From the NCBI RefSeq assembly GCF_003634635.1, contig NZ_RBJB01000007.1, positions 1 to 64,000 on the forward strand: DNA of 64,000 nucleotides. Reading direction: 5' to 3'. This stretch comes from Marinobacter nauticus (GTDB lineage Bacteria; Pseudomonadota; Gammaproteobacteria; Pseudomonadales; Oleiphilaceae). Under the pieces are notes generated by a model. The model was given only the letters and a program-made list of their open reading frames with translations, was not told the DNA's origin and searched no databases. The position numbers were made by a program, and so were the translations under genes. Position 1 is the stretch's first letter. Each line of letters starts with the position of its first letter. Below are positions 55,497 to 64,000 of this stretch, in pieces.

Positions 55497-57341
55497 TCAG
55501 GCAAACGCCAGGTTGTTCCTGCCGCTGGTTTTCACGGAATACATGGCCTTGTCGGCGGTGGCCAGTAGAAGCTCAGCGGTCTGGCCGTTGTCCGGGTACA
55601 AGGCGATTCCCACCGAGGCACCAATGTGCACAGTCTGGCCCTGAATGTGAAACGGCTCATTCAGCACCTGGATCATTTTGCGAGCAATGGGTTGGGCATC
55701 GGCATCGTTGGTCAATGGCCCGGTTATGATCACGAACTCATCCCCACCCCGGCGCCCCACCACATCATTGGCCCGAATACTGTGCTTGAGCCTTCTCGCG
55801 ACATTCCGTAGCAGCTCATCGCCAGCCTGGTGGCCCATGGTGTCGTTTACCGGTTTGAATTTGTCCAGATCCAGGAACATCAGAGCGAAGTGATGATGCT
55901 GGCGCCGTGCCTGCTCGATGGCTTGTTCCAGGTGGGTTTCCAGGGCCGTGCGATTTGGCAGGCCAGTGAGTTTGTCGAAATGTGCCAGCCGGAACATCTG
56001 CTTTTCTGCCTGTACCCGTGCGGTAATATCGCTGAATGTCAGGATCAGTTGCTGGATTTGTCCCCGGGCATTGCGTACCGGCGAAACCGTCAGCAGGTTG
56101 GGGAACGGATCATTATCGGGCCCGGTCAGCCAGACCTCGCCTTGCCAGGCATTTTCCGCGACAAGATGCCGGTGGATTTCTTCCCGGTCTATCTCCTTGC
56201 ATCTGTCACTGTCGATAAATGCCATCAGGTTTGTATTGCGAAGTGTCTTCGTTGTTGCGCCGGTAATCTCGTTGAAGGCCGGGTTAGCACGAATAACCTG
56301 TAAACCGGTGTCACAAATCACGATGGCTTCGTGGGTGTGGTTAAAGACCTGCTGGGCCAGCCGAAGCTCATCGGTAGACCGGGCAATCTGGGAGGCCTGG
56401 TTGACCAGTGCATGCACAATCGGCATCAGTGAACGCCAGACCATTGTGCCGGCAAGGGCGGAGAGCATGAGTATCAGCACAACACTGATAACAATGTCTT
56501 CGATCACTTTACCGAACACACTGGAAGTCCTGGCATTCATATGGATTTCCCAGCCATATCCTTCCACTAGTCTTATGAATGCCAGCACACGGGTGCCGTC
56601 TGGAAGCGAAGCCCGGAAAAAGTCGAGGTCTGGTTTGTAATCGATACCTTCCTGTTCGGCCAGGCAACCATTGGGTGTTGTCAATTGAAACTGATGACTA
56701 CCCTCGGTCCAGATCAGTCGCCGCGTTCTCTCGACATCAAGCAGGCACAGACTGGAGTCCGCATCCACGCGAAAGATGGGAATCAGTGAGGAGAGTTCGA
56801 ACAGCAGAAGATCATAGCCTACGATCTGTTCATCCACGCGTATCGCAGCGATGACGTGCAGTAACGGCCTCGCTTCGTTATTTACCCCTACCGGGTAGGA
56901 CTGGATATCAAGCCCGGATGGCATAGGCAGGTCAGCGGGAAGTTGATCGTCCAGAGGCCCGACGCGCACAACTTCGGCGCCACTGGCATCAAACCGGACG
57001 ATGGCGGCAAGGTTGTCGATGTTTTTTGCGGCATCGTCAAGCCTGGGGCGAGAAAAGGTCCGCAAGTCAGCGAGTGCCAGGTTTCCCCTGTTGTATTCGA
57101 CCATAACCCGCGCGAGCTCAGAGCGACTGGCGGTTTGTCGCGCCAGATCCTGATGCTGATCGAATACCGCCCGAACGCTCTCGGCCTTGGCATCGGCCAC
57201 CAGGCTCGCAGTGTCTGCGGCCTGGGTATGGATCTGATTGATCAGGGGGGTGGAGACCACCACGGCAATACTGATTCCAGTGAGAACAACTGCAACGATG
57301 GCAGTGGTGATAATGCGGCGTTTCTGCTCGAAGATATCCAT
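55497..57341 (-). CDS. Membrane diguanylate cyclase (periplasmic sensor-PAS-GGDEF)
   Basis: 614 residues. Two membrane helices (about 13-32 and 283-305) enclose a dCache/CHASE-like periplasmic sensor; then a PAS domain (VFNHTHEAIVICDTG, about 338-455) and a GGDEF domain from about 460 with FDKLTGLPNR, DLDKFKPVND and the intact active site RRGGDEFVII. It makes c-di-GMP, which favours sessile life. No EAL domain follows, and no RxxD inhibitory site stands out. Confidence 0.93.
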   Translation of the reverse strand: MDIFEQKRRIITTAIVAVVLTGISIAVVVSTPLINQIHTQAADTASLVADAKAESVRAVFDQHQDLARQTASRSELARVMVEYNRGNLALADLRTFSRPRLDDAAKNIDNLAAIVRFDASGAEVVRVGPLDDQLPADLPMPSGLDIQSYPVGVNNEARPLLHVIAAIRVDEQIVGYDLLLFELSSLIPIFRVDADSSLCLLDVERTRRLIWTEGSHQFQLTTPNGCLAEQEGIDYKPDLDFFRASLPDGTRVLAFIRLVEGYGWEIHMNARTSSVFGKVIEDIVISVVLILMLSALAGTMVWRSLMPIVHALVNQASQIARSTDELRLAQQVFNHTHEAIVICDTGLQVIRANPAFNEITGATTKTLRNTNLMAFIDSDRCKEIDREEIHRHLVAENAWQGEVWLTGPDNDPFPNLLTVSPVRNARGQIQQLILTFSDITARVQAEKQMFRLAHFDKLTGLPNRTALETHLEQAIEQARRQHHHFALMFLDLDKFKPVNDTMGHQAGDELLRNVARRLKHSIRANDVVGRRGGDEFVIITGPLTNDADAQPIARKMIQVLNEPFHIQGQTVHIGASVGIALYPDNGQTAELLLATADKAMYSVKTSGRNNLAFA

Positions 57342-57433
57342 AGGTGCCGTCGGACGAAAGCGAGGTTATAAGGACATGGTATCCGTTTTTTGCAACGGGT
57401 ATACCCACCTAGAGTTGTTTTCTGTAACCGATG

Positions 57434-57446
57434 TTGACATGTGTCA
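57434..57446. promoter_or_regulatory. TTGACA box within a TGACATGTGTCA palindrome
   Basis: A perfect 12-bp palindrome TGACATGTGTCA (57435-57446) overlaps a perfect TTGACA -35 box (57434-57439), about 60-70 nt before the 57503 start. No good -10 is seen 16-18 nt downstream, so promoter activity is uncertain; it could be an operator. Confidence 0.3.
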
Positions 57447-57502
57447 GCCTTCATGTTGGAGATTTTCCATGTAGACTGAGGTTTTTATAGCAGGAGTACT
57501 GA

Positions 57503-58546
57503 ATGACAGAGCCCGCACTGTTCCAGTCCCGGCCCAGACGGCGACTATTGTGGCTGGCGCTTTTCGCGTTGGTGGTGGCCGTTCTGGTGTCAGTACGCTT
57601 GCAACCGCAACCGGTTGAAGAACGGCTTGTGCGCCTGCATGCCCAGAATGAATTCGGTACGGAATCACCGCTGCTGGGCGAAGCCTTGGCTCTGCAGGCG
57701 CTCCTGCTGGATTACCGGGACGACCGCCTGCTGTTGCTGAAAGCTCAGGCCGCGTTGCAGGTATACCCCGAGTGGACCAGGTTTGTAATGGATCTGTTTG
57801 GTGAAGAACCGGAATTTCGGCAGGCCCTACGAGCCCATGGCGAGTATCTGATGCCTCCTGTGATGCATTTTTATCAGAATCCGGTCGGCTCGATTGAGAT
57901 GATGAACCGGGTTGCCGGCACCGGTAAAGTCCTGACGCCGGAACAGCGTGCCTGGTATGCCGTCAACTTCGCCAATAAAGAAGGGCAGGATTTCACGGGC
58001 CAGTTCGTGGTCGGGGCCGATGGCAACAACATAGAGTGGATCTGGACGGAGCGGATTACAGAGGGCATTACGCAGTTCTTCACCAGTGGCATCCGGACTC
58101 TGGAATCCCGGTACCGTACCGATCAGCCGATCCGCATGGAAGATGTCGGCTGGGCCGCCGTAGACGCGCTGATTATTGGCAGTGCGGTGAAATTCCTGAA
58201 AGCCGGTCGGGCGGCAGCAGGTACTGCAAGAGCCTCGAGTGTCACCGCCCGTTCCGCGGCCTATTCTTCCCGCCTCGCGCGGGCCGGGCGCATGGCTTCG
58301 GTTATGGTTAGCAACGCAAAGTGGCCCGCTGCGGTGGCTCTGGTCTATGTCGTTGTCAAACACCCCGCCTTACTGAACGACGTATTCGCCGGCGCTGCCC
58401 GGGTACTGGGCGTGCCGGCCTGGATGGTGCAGATACCAGGATGGTTCCTTGTACTGCTGCCACTGCTGTTGCTTACGCGTTGGCTACTGGCCACCGTGCT
58501 CTGGTTGCTACCAATAACTTGGCTCCGGGGGCGGAGGCTCAGATAG
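57503..58546 (+). CDS. Unknown inner-membrane protein
   Basis: 347 residues, CAGGAG before the ATG. One N-terminal hydrophobic helix (about 14-31), a soluble middle with NPVGSIEMMNRVAGTGKVLTP and FTGQFVVGADGN, a region rich in Ala/Arg/Ser, and a hydrophobic C-terminus of two or three helices ending in WLRGRRLR. No family recognised. The 3' end overlaps the convergent gene by 8 nt. Confidence 0.75.
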   Translation: MTEPALFQSRPRRRLLWLALFALVVAVLVSVRLQPQPVEERLVRLHAQNEFGTESPLLGEALALQALLLDYRDDRLLLLKAQAALQVYPEWTRFVMDLFGEEPEFRQALRAHGEYLMPPVMHFYQNPVGSIEMMNRVAGTGKVLTPEQRAWYAVNFANKEGQDFTGQFVVGADGNNIEWIWTERITEGITQFFTSGIRTLESRYRTDQPIRMEDVGWAAVDALIIGSAVKFLKAGRAAAGTARASSVTARSAAYSSRLARAGRMASVMVSNAKWPAAVALVYVVVKHPALLNDVFAGAARVLGVPAWMVQIPGWFLVLLPLLLLTRWLLATVLWLLPITWLRGRRLR

Positions 58547-59072
58547 TGCGCACTAACTGGACGTTCCGGTTTTTCAGAACCGTCGTGGCCTCCTTGAGTT
58601 GCTCAGCACTGGAGGCATGCACGGTCAGTACATACTTGCCGTCCTTCAGAGCCGACTGTGCTTTGGCAACATAAGGTGTGTGGTCAGGCCGTAGAGTAAC
58701 GCCTCCGGCCAAAAACAGGCCAAGTATCAGGCCAAGCGCCGCGAGAACGGCTGCGGCAACCACGCCATTCTGGGCAATAAACCCCACGCCGATAGCGCTC
58801 AGTATCAGGAACACAATAAAGCCTGCGACTGCACCGCCGATACCGAGCCAGAGATGCGAACGCACCAGCGTTTGCCATATGCCCTGATTCTCTGGCTCCA
58901 GCTCTTCACCCGGGTGTTGGTCCTGGGGGCTTACAACAATGACTTGCTCGTGATCCAGACTGGTTTCCTGCGACAGCACCCTTGCAACGCCGTTGGCATC
59001 GGTTTCTGTCTCGAATATTGCGGCTACTTTATGGGCTTCCTGTTCACCGGTAATACTCACTGAGGGTTTCAT
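58539..59072 (-). CDS. Unknown two-helix membrane protein
   Basis: 177 residues from ATG 59072, which has a perfect AGGAGG 7 nt upstream; 15 earlier codons in frame are rejected. N-terminal soluble domain with FETETDANGVARVLSQE and VIVVSPQD, then two hydrophobic helices (about 84-104 and 111-137), then a short C-terminal domain (KYVLTVHASSAEQLKEA). It looks like a small-ligand or stress-related membrane protein, but no function is assigned. Confidence 0.72.
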   Translation of the reverse strand: MKPSVSITGEQEAHKVAAIFETETDANGVARVLSQETSLDHEQVIVVSPQDQHPGEELEPENQGIWQTLVRSHLWLGIGGAVAGFIVFLILSAIGVGFIAQNGVVAAAVLAALGLILGLFLAGGVTLRPDHTPYVAKAQSALKDGKYVLTVHASSAEQLKEATTVLKNRNVQLVRTI

Positions 59073-59216
59073 GGAAAGACCTCCTGAGTGTTTCGCCGAG
59101 GACCAGATCCTCGTCAAAACATAGCGGCTTCATCAGTAACCCTAGTACACCTGAACCTGTATTTCGAATGACCGTATGGCAACAAACCGGTCGGGAATCG
59201 CCCGCCATCCCCTAAA

Positions 59217-59891
59217 TTACCAGGCCAGCCAGATTGTGTGACGGGCGCCTTTACCCGGACGCAGGGCTCTAACAACAACGGGTTCCACCGAAAAGCCAGC
59301 GCGCCGCAAGCGTTCGGTAAAGGCCTGTTCCGGACCGGCCGACCAGTAGGCGAGAATGCCGTCGTTGCTCAGGGATTTCTGGGCGGCGGCGATGCCTTCC
59401 GGAGAGTAGATCCAGTTGTTTTCTTTACGGGTAAGGCCTTCCGGACCGTTATCCACATCCAGCAAGATGGCGTCCCAGTTGCCATCGCCCTGCCGCAAAA
59501 GTTCTGCCACATCGCCAATGTGAACGGCGGCCCGGGGATCGTCCAGAGGGTAGCCGGCGGCTGCGCCCAATGGTCCGCGATTCCAGGTTTCTACCTCGGG
59601 AACCAGCTCTGCCACCGTCACCTGAGCCTGATCGCCTGTAGCCGAAAGCGCTGCCGCCAGGGTAAAGCCCATACCCAGCCCGCCAATCAGGATCCGTGGC
59701 GCGGGCAGATGGCTCAGGCGTTCACAGGCGAGGGTGGCGAGTGCATCCTCCGAACCATGTAAGCGGCTGTTCATCAGTTCACCCGGGGCGCCGGCAATCT
59801 TGATGGAAAACTCGTCATTACGTTGCAGCAGTCGCAAGCGGGTGCCGTTGCCGGGGATGGTTGCGGTGCCAATTTCGTTAAAGCGGGCCAT
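59217..59891 (-). CDS. Spermidine-synthase-like SAM-dependent protein
   Basis: 224 residues from ATG 59891 (MARFNEIGTATIPGNGTRL). Rossmann motif ILIGGLGMGFTLAAAL with VAELVPEVETWNRGP and AILLDVDNGPEGLT are those of spermidine synthase/methyltransferase-fold proteins. The polyamine-synthase gatekeeper pattern is not clearly present, so a methyltransferase of unknown substrate is equally possible. Divergent from the SDR gene. Confidence 0.78.
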   Translation of the reverse strand: MARFNEIGTATIPGNGTRLRLLQRNDEFSIKIAGAPGELMNSRLHGSEDALATLACERLSHLPAPRILIGGLGMGFTLAAALSATGDQAQVTVAELVPEVETWNRGPLGAAAGYPLDDPRAAVHIGDVAELLRQGDGNWDAILLDVDNGPEGLTRKENNWIYSPEGIAAAQKSLSNDGILAYWSAGPEQAFTERLRRAGFSVEPVVVRALRPGKGARHTIWLAW

Positions 59892-59968
59892 GGTTGGTTT
59901 CCGGTAGTGTGGGCAGGCGGGCATTCTAACCTGTAGAAACAGGCATCGGCGAAAACCGTATCAATCAG

Positions 59969-59988
59969 TTGCTGCTAAACTGCAGCAA
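59969..59988. promoter_or_regulatory. Palindrome between divergent genes at 59.9-60.1 kb
   Basis: TTGCTGC (59969-59975) is complementary to GCAGCAA (59982-59988) around TAAACT. Its position between the divergent methyltransferase-like and SDR genes suits an operator, though no regulator gene is nearby. Confidence 0.3.
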
Positions 59989-60061
59989 TCATTCCGTCCG
60001 GCGCAAAGCCCGTTGAATAGTGTTGACGGAACCGAAACCGTTGGAGGCAGACTTGGAACGA

Positions 60062-60811
60062 ATGCAAAAGGTAGTCCTGGTGACAGGAGGCGCGAAGGGA
60101 ATTGGCCGAGGCATAGTGCTGCACCTGGCGGCGGCGGGCTGGAAAGTGGCAGTCTGTGATACTGACCAAGCCGTAGGTGAACAGTTGGTTGCCAACGCAG
60201 AGGGTGAAGTCGTGTTTCTGGCAGGCGACGTTGCCAGCGAAGCGGATGTTGAGAATATCATTTCCCAAACGGTGCACTGGGGTGGTGGCCTGAATGCCGT
60301 TATTAACAACGCTGGCATTGCGGACCCTCATACCGGCCCGATAGAACAACTGGGCCTTGAACAGTGGCAGCGTCGAATGGATGTCAATCTGACCGGGCCG
60401 TTTCTGGTGAGCAAACATGCGATACCGTATCTCCGGAAGGCGAGGGGCGTGATTGTGAATATGGCCTCCACACGGGCCCTGCAATCAGAGCCGGATACTG
60501 AAGCCTACGCCGCCACCAAGGGCGGCCTTGTGGCACTGACCCATGCGTTGGCCATTAGCCTGGGACCAGAAATACGGGTGAACTGTATCAGCCCGGGCTG
60601 GATAGATACCCGTGACTGGCAGGGAAGCGAGCAGGCTGTCGAGCCTCTGTCAGAAGCGGATCACCAGCAGCATCCGGCCGGCCGCGTTGGCAGGCCCGAA
60701 GACATCGCTACGCTGGTGGCTTACCTGATTTCCTCCGAGGCTGGCTTCGTCACCGGGCAGAATTTTGTGGTGGACGGAGGCATGACGCGCAAGATGATTT
60801 ATCAGGAGTGA
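60062..60811 (+). CDS. Short-chain dehydrogenase/reductase (SDR)
   Basis: 249 residues from ATG 60062. Classical SDR: TGGAKGIGRG (cofactor glycines), NNAGIA, catalytic Ser/Tyr/Lys set in NMASTRAL, YAATKGGL, and ISPGWIDTRDW. The C-terminal SSEAGFVTGQNFVVDGGMTRKM is also typical. GGAGG at 60043 is spaced better for a TTG start at 60053 (three extra residues) than for this ATG, so the exact start is open. Substrate unknown. Confidence 0.9.
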   Translation: MQKVVLVTGGAKGIGRGIVLHLAAAGWKVAVCDTDQAVGEQLVANAEGEVVFLAGDVASEADVENIISQTVHWGGGLNAVINNAGIADPHTGPIEQLGLEQWQRRMDVNLTGPFLVSKHAIPYLRKARGVIVNMASTRALQSEPDTEAYAATKGGLVALTHALAISLGPEIRVNCISPGWIDTRDWQGSEQAVEPLSEADHQQHPAGRVGRPEDIATLVAYLISSEAGFVTGQNFVVDGGMTRKMIYQE

Positions 60812-60879
60812 GTGCTGACCGATAGCCTTGACTACACTGCAACAGAGGGCCATTGGGGCCGGCCGTAAGGAAGTAGCGC

Positions 60880-61998
60880 ATGAAGATTGGTGTACCGAAG
60901 GAAATCAAGAACCGCGAATATCGGGTTGGTTTGACGCCGGCGGCGGTTCATGAACTGTGTGGCCATAAACACAAGGTTTTGGTCGAAACTGGTGCAGGTG
61001 TCGCCATCGGCTTTTCCGATGAGGATTATCGGCAGGCAGGGGCACACATTGTGGAAAGCCCCAGGGAAGTTTTCGAGCTGGCCGAGCTTATCGTGAAGGT
61101 CAAGGAGCCCCAGTCTGAAGAGCGGGCGATGCTGAAGCCGGAGCACACCCTTTTCACCTATCTGCATCTGGCGCCGGACAAACCCCAGACTGACGACCTG
61201 GTGCGCTCTGGGGCCACTTGTATCGCGTACGAAACCGTGACTGACCGTACCGGCCATTTGCCCTTGTTGGCACCCATGTCGGAAGTGGCCGGACGAATGG
61301 CCATTCAGGCGGGGGCTCACTGCCTGGAAAAGGTCATGGGAGGTCGCGGCGTGTTATTGGGAGGTGTGCCCGGTGTCCCACCGTCGCGAGTAACGGTGGT
61401 TGGCGGGGGCGTGGTTGGTCAGAATGCCATTGCCATGGCCATCGGTATGGGGGCCCAGGTGACAGTACTGGATCGCAATATGGACGTGCTCAGGGAACTC
61501 GATCATCGATATGGGAATCGTCTGACCACCTTGTTCTCAACTACTCAGACGCTTGACCAGGCGGTCACTGAATCCGATCTGGTTATTGGCAGCGTGCTTA
61601 TTCCGGGTGCATCGGCTCCGAAACTCATTACCCGGGATATGATTCGCCGGATGCCCGAGGGCAGCGTGATTGTTGATGTGGCCATTGATCAGGGAGGTTG
61701 TGCTGAAACCTCACGGGCAACCACGCACGATGATCCCACCTTCATTGTTGATGGCGTTGTGCATTACTGTGTTGCCAACATGCCCGGCGCCGTCGCGCGC
61801 ACATCCACGCTGGCCTTGAACAACGTGACCTTGCCTTATGTTGTTGCGCTGGCCAACAAGGGGGCTGACCGGGCGATGAAGGAAGACCCGCATTTGAAGG
61901 CCGGTCTCAATGTCGCTGCGGGGAAAGTCACCTATCGGGAAGTCGCAGACGCTACCGGGCACCCCTATACAGACCCCGAATCCTTGCTGGGGTCCTGA
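60880..61998 (+). CDS. ald: Alanine dehydrogenase
   Basis: 372 residues. NAD-dependent oxidative deamination of L-alanine to pyruvate and ammonia. Motifs: MKIGVPKEIKNREYRVGLTP, LFTYLHLAPD, APMSEVAGRMAIQ, the NAD site VVGGGVVGQNAI and DVAIDQGGC, and VANMPGAVARTST. Full length. It is followed after 21 nt by a GST-like gene. Confidence 0.97.
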   Translation: MKIGVPKEIKNREYRVGLTPAAVHELCGHKHKVLVETGAGVAIGFSDEDYRQAGAHIVESPREVFELAELIVKVKEPQSEERAMLKPEHTLFTYLHLAPDKPQTDDLVRSGATCIAYETVTDRTGHLPLLAPMSEVAGRMAIQAGAHCLEKVMGGRGVLLGGVPGVPPSRVTVVGGGVVGQNAIAMAIGMGAQVTVLDRNMDVLRELDHRYGNRLTTLFSTTQTLDQAVTESDLVIGSVLIPGASAPKLITRDMIRRMPEGSVIVDVAIDQGGCAETSRATTHDDPTFIVDGVVHYCVANMPGAVARTSTLALNNVTLPYVVALANKGADRAMKEDPHLKAGLNVAAGKVTYREVADATGHPYTDPESLLGS

Positions 61999-62019
61999 CC
62001 CTGGCTCCCTGGAGGTATC

Positions 62020-62592
62020 ATGAAACTGATTGGATCTATCACGTCGCCTTATGTACGCCGCATTCGGCTCCTGCTGAGCGATGAACCATACGAGTTCATC
62101 AATCTCGATATTTATGGGGAAGACCGTGATGAGCTGCGGCGTACTAATCCCACCCTGAAAATCCCGGTACTGATTGATGGCGATCAGGAACTCTATGACT
62201 CACGGGTTATTGCCCGATATCTTGGTCAGAAGCTTGGGCTTGACGCTCTCACCTGGGACCAGGAGAACCAGTTAACGCTGATTGATGGAGCCAATGATTC
62301 TGCGGTAACCATGCTGCTTTCTGAGCGGTCCGGAATCGATACCAGCCAGGATGCAATGTTCTATAACCTTCAGCGCGAACGCATCATGACAACGCTGCGA
62401 ACCCTGTCCGCCATGGTGGAAGCGGGGCAGTTTAAGCAGTGGAACTATCCCGCCATCTGTCTCTATTGTCTGGTGGACTGGCTGGATTTCCGTGACCTGG
62501 TGGATTTTTCCGGGGTTGATAGCCTGGTGGCATTTCGCGACGGGCACCGAAGTCAGCCCGGGGTAGGAGAAACGGATCCGCGGGCAGCCTGA
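62020..62592 (+). CDS. Glutathione S-transferase-like protein
   Basis: 190 residues, GGAGG before the ATG. N-terminal thioredoxin-like GST domain: GSITSPYVRRIRLLL (Ser/Tyr glutathione-binding site), NPTLKIPVLIDGD with cis-Pro, and LYDSRVIARYL. The C-terminal helical domain is short but present. Specific substrate unknown. Confidence 0.88.
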   Translation: MKLIGSITSPYVRRIRLLLSDEPYEFINLDIYGEDRDELRRTNPTLKIPVLIDGDQELYDSRVIARYLGQKLGLDALTWDQENQLTLIDGANDSAVTMLLSERSGIDTSQDAMFYNLQRERIMTTLRTLSAMVEAGQFKQWNYPAICLYCLVDWLDFRDLVDFSGVDSLVAFRDGHRSQPGVGETDPRAA

Positions 62593-62600
62593 AAATAGAA

Positions 62601-62677
62601 TGGTACCCCCGGCAGGACTCGAACCTGCTACCTTCCCCTTAGGAGGGGGACGCTCTATCCAGATGAGCTACGGGGGC
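62601..62677 (-). tRNA. tRNA-Arg (CCU)
   Basis: 77 nt with encoded CCA on the minus strand. The anticodon loop centres on CCT in CTCCTAAG; the T arm carries GTTCGAGTC. The 1-72 pair is G-U. It reads the rare AGG arginine codon. Confidence 0.95.
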
Positions 62678-62694
62678 ATCGTAAAGGAGGCGGT

Positions 62695-62723
62695 ATGATA
62701 ACGGCCTGAGGCAGCGGGCTCAA
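62695..62723 (-). promoter_or_regulatory. Sigma-70 promoter of tRNA-Arg
   Basis: On the minus strand TTGAGC (62723-62718), 17-nt spacer, TATCAT (62700-62695); the tRNA begins 18 nt further. Short inverted arms ACGGCCT (62701-62707) and AGGCCGT (62723-62729) flank the spacer. Confidence 0.6.
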
Positions 62724-62800
62724 GGCCGTCATTTTTCATTTGTTCACGCTGTCTTGCCGTTTCCGGGTAGATCACGTGGGTAGTCGCTGACTATCATAGG

Positions 62801-62822
62801 CCCTGCCTGTTTTCAGGCAGGG
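62801..62822 (+). repeat. Hairpin upstream of the exported-protein gene
   Basis: CCCTGCCTG (62801-62809) and CAGGCAGGG (62814-62822), TTTT loop, 9 bp. No T-run follows. It may be a leader hairpin of the 62871 gene. Confidence 0.4.
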
Positions 62823-62870
62823 GATGGCGCGGAGCCGTCGGATCAAGTACCGGATAAAAAGGAAATCTGC

Positions 62871-63443
62871 ATGAAGTTCTACAAGTTGCTTGCGCTGTTG
62901 CTGGTCGTGTCTTTCTCCCAAGCCAGTCTGGCTCAGAGTTTTGGTGGCTTTGACTCCTACGGCGAGGGCACGAAATCCCTGCTGACTACCGTTGTGAAAC
63001 AGCTGGGTGTCAGCGACCCCGACAACAGTGTGAAGGTCAAGGTATTTGACACCATTGACGTTGCTCTGGAAGGCAACTGGTACTCCTACTGGGTTGGCAT
63101 GAACGACCTGGCCAGCTCTAAATACCAGGATGGCGCCGAGAAAGGCTTTGTGCAGGTGATGTTGCCCACCAACGACTCGGGCATCTGGATTCTGACGTTC
63201 AACAAGGCAAAGGATATTCCCCAGATTATTGTCTCCATGGCCCAGATTCGTCATGGCAGCCAAGACGGAGCCTTGTCTGTGTATAACGAGAAGAAAAACG
63301 ACACCGAGAACTACGAAGTGAAGAATGAAAGCGACAAGTTTGCTTTTATTCAGGAGAAGGGCAAGGTGGCATTCAGCATTCTGAATGTGGGGACCGGCAC
63401 TGGGTCTGTGGTGTATTTCAATCAGTTTGCGGTGGATCTGTAA
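62871..63443 (+). CDS. Unknown exported protein
   Basis: 190 residues with AAAGGAAA before the ATG. A signal peptide (MKFYKLLALLLVVSFSQASLA, cut after SLA) leads to a periplasmic mature protein rich in Asp, Ser and aromatic residues (WYSYWVGMNDLASS, GIWILTFNKAKDI). It has no Cys and no recognised fold. Confidence 0.8.
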   Translation: MKFYKLLALLLVVSFSQASLAQSFGGFDSYGEGTKSLLTTVVKQLGVSDPDNSVKVKVFDTIDVALEGNWYSYWVGMNDLASSKYQDGAEKGFVQVMLPTNDSGIWILTFNKAKDIPQIIVSMAQIRHGSQDGALSVYNEKKNDTENYEVKNESDKFAFIQEKGKVAFSILNVGTGTGSVVYFNQFAVDL

Positions 63444-63467
63444 CCGGCTTCGTTAACCCGACAACCC

Positions 63468-63493
63468 GCCCGGCAGGCGAATGATCGCCGGGC
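63468..63493. terminator. Hairpin between the exported-protein gene and the M16 protease gene
   Basis: GCCCGGC (63468-63474) pairs with GCCGGGC (63487-63493); a nested GGCGA/TCGCC pair is possible. Convergent genes; no clear T-run. Confidence 0.45.
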
Positions 63494-63512
63494 AGGTTCG
63501 TAGTATCTCTCG

Positions 63513-64000
63513 TCAATCCTTCGGTACAGGGCCCAGGTCCCGCAGGTTCTGCAGGATCGCCTCATCATTCACGGCATCGCCTCCCGTGGTGACCAGCAGA
63601 GCACGTTGTCGTTCAAGCATGGCCTGTTCGAAGGTCTCTTTCAGTTCTTCCAGCGATACGTTCCGAATAGCGTCGGCCAGGGCTTGTCGGCTGTTAAACT
63701 CGGCATTTTCCCGGTCGATCTCCCGCCAGTATCGGCTGGAGACTTCGCTCAGTTGCCGGTCACGCTCCAGCAGTTGGCTGATCACCGCCTGTTTTTCCCG
63801 CTTAAGCCGGGTGTCATCCATCTCCGCCAGTTGTTGCGCAAAGGTTTGGCTGAATTCCTTGACGGCCGAGTCGATGGCAGATGCATCAGCGGATGGGGAT
63901 TGCACAACCAGCCCGAGCGCCGGCGTTTCCAGAATCTCGAACGCGGTCGCGTAGACGATGTATCCGAGCTGGCGCGTGGTCCGGATTTCCTCATAGAACG
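63513..64000 (-). CDS. M16 zinc peptidase (pitrilysin/insulinase family), C-terminal fragment
   Basis: The frame is open from the right edge (about 162 residues visible), so this is the end of a longer minus-strand gene. IRTTRQLGYIVYA is the conserved block of pitrilysin/insulinase C-terminal domains; then FAQQLAEMDDTRLKREKQAV, DRQLSEVSSRYWREID and a final LRDLGPVPKD. The catalytic HxxEH is in the missing N-terminal part. Confidence 0.88.
   Translation of the reverse strand, partial: FYEEIRTTRQLGYIVYATAFEILETPALGLVVQSPSADASAIDSAVKEFSQTFAQQLAEMDDTRLKREKQAVISQLLERDRQLSEVSSRYWREIDRENAEFNSRQALADAIRNVSLEELKETFEQAMLERQRALLVTTGGDAVNDEAILQNLRDLGPVPKD

Overview
The window looks like a chromosomal segment of a gammaproteobacterium, most likely Marinobacter or a close relative. 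This is an inference from protein flavour, moderately high GC, the long (about 340 aa) Pseudomonas-type DapD, and the conserved order map-glnD-dapC-yffB-dapD-dapE, divergent from rpsB-tsf-pyrH-frr-uppS-cdsA-dxr-rseP-bamA-skp-lpxD-fabZ-lpxA-lpxB-rnhB. No marker in the window fixes the species.

Region 1 (1-10.2 kb) is accessory: a type VI secretion (T6SS) effector island. It holds the end of a VgrG spike, a DUF4123 adaptor, a 1634-residue Rhs protein with a polymorphic toxin tip, a small zinc-ribbon protein whose start codon overlaps the toxin stop (probable immunity protein), an AT-rich orphan, and three more unknown genes, one with two membrane segments. Region 2 (10.2-14.5 kb) has gloA, a DUF1853 protein with nuclease-like motifs, a solo Clp-N/AAA-like protein coupled to a 124-residue unknown, a membrane-anchored cold-shock-domain protein and slyX.

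Region 3 (14.5-36.8 kb) is housekeeping: lysine/peptidoglycan precursor synthesis and nitrogen sensing on the minus strand; then translation factors, UMP kinase, isoprenoid/phospholipid/lipid A synthesis and outer-membrane assembly on the plus strand, ending in an initiator tRNA with tandem terminators. Several hairpins lie between genes of these operons (rpsB leader, rpsB/tsf, tsf/pyrH, dapD/dapE).

Region 4 (37-49.7 kb) mixes signalling and maintenance: an FN3 lipoprotein, a response regulator - LysM/FecR protein - CHASE2 histidine kinase operon, topoisomerase III, bolA-yciO, a chemoreceptor with a periplasmic CxxCH haem motif behind a FliA-type promoter, and a DUF4160-DUF2442-ycbL operon.

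Region 5 (49.7-55.5 kb) is the most striking locus: a four-gene Wadjet/MksBEFG-type SMC defence system in the order TOPRIM nuclease - SMC ATPase - kleisin - MukE-like (jetD-C-A-B). All three junctions are 8-nt start/stop overlaps. Region 6 (55.5-64 kb) holds a diguanylate cyclase, membrane proteins of unknown role, a spermidine-synthase-like protein, an SDR, alanine dehydrogenase, a GST-like protein, tRNA-Arg(CCU), an exported protein, and the C-terminal part of an M16 protease running off the right edge. No insertion sequences, CRISPR arrays or rRNA genes were seen.
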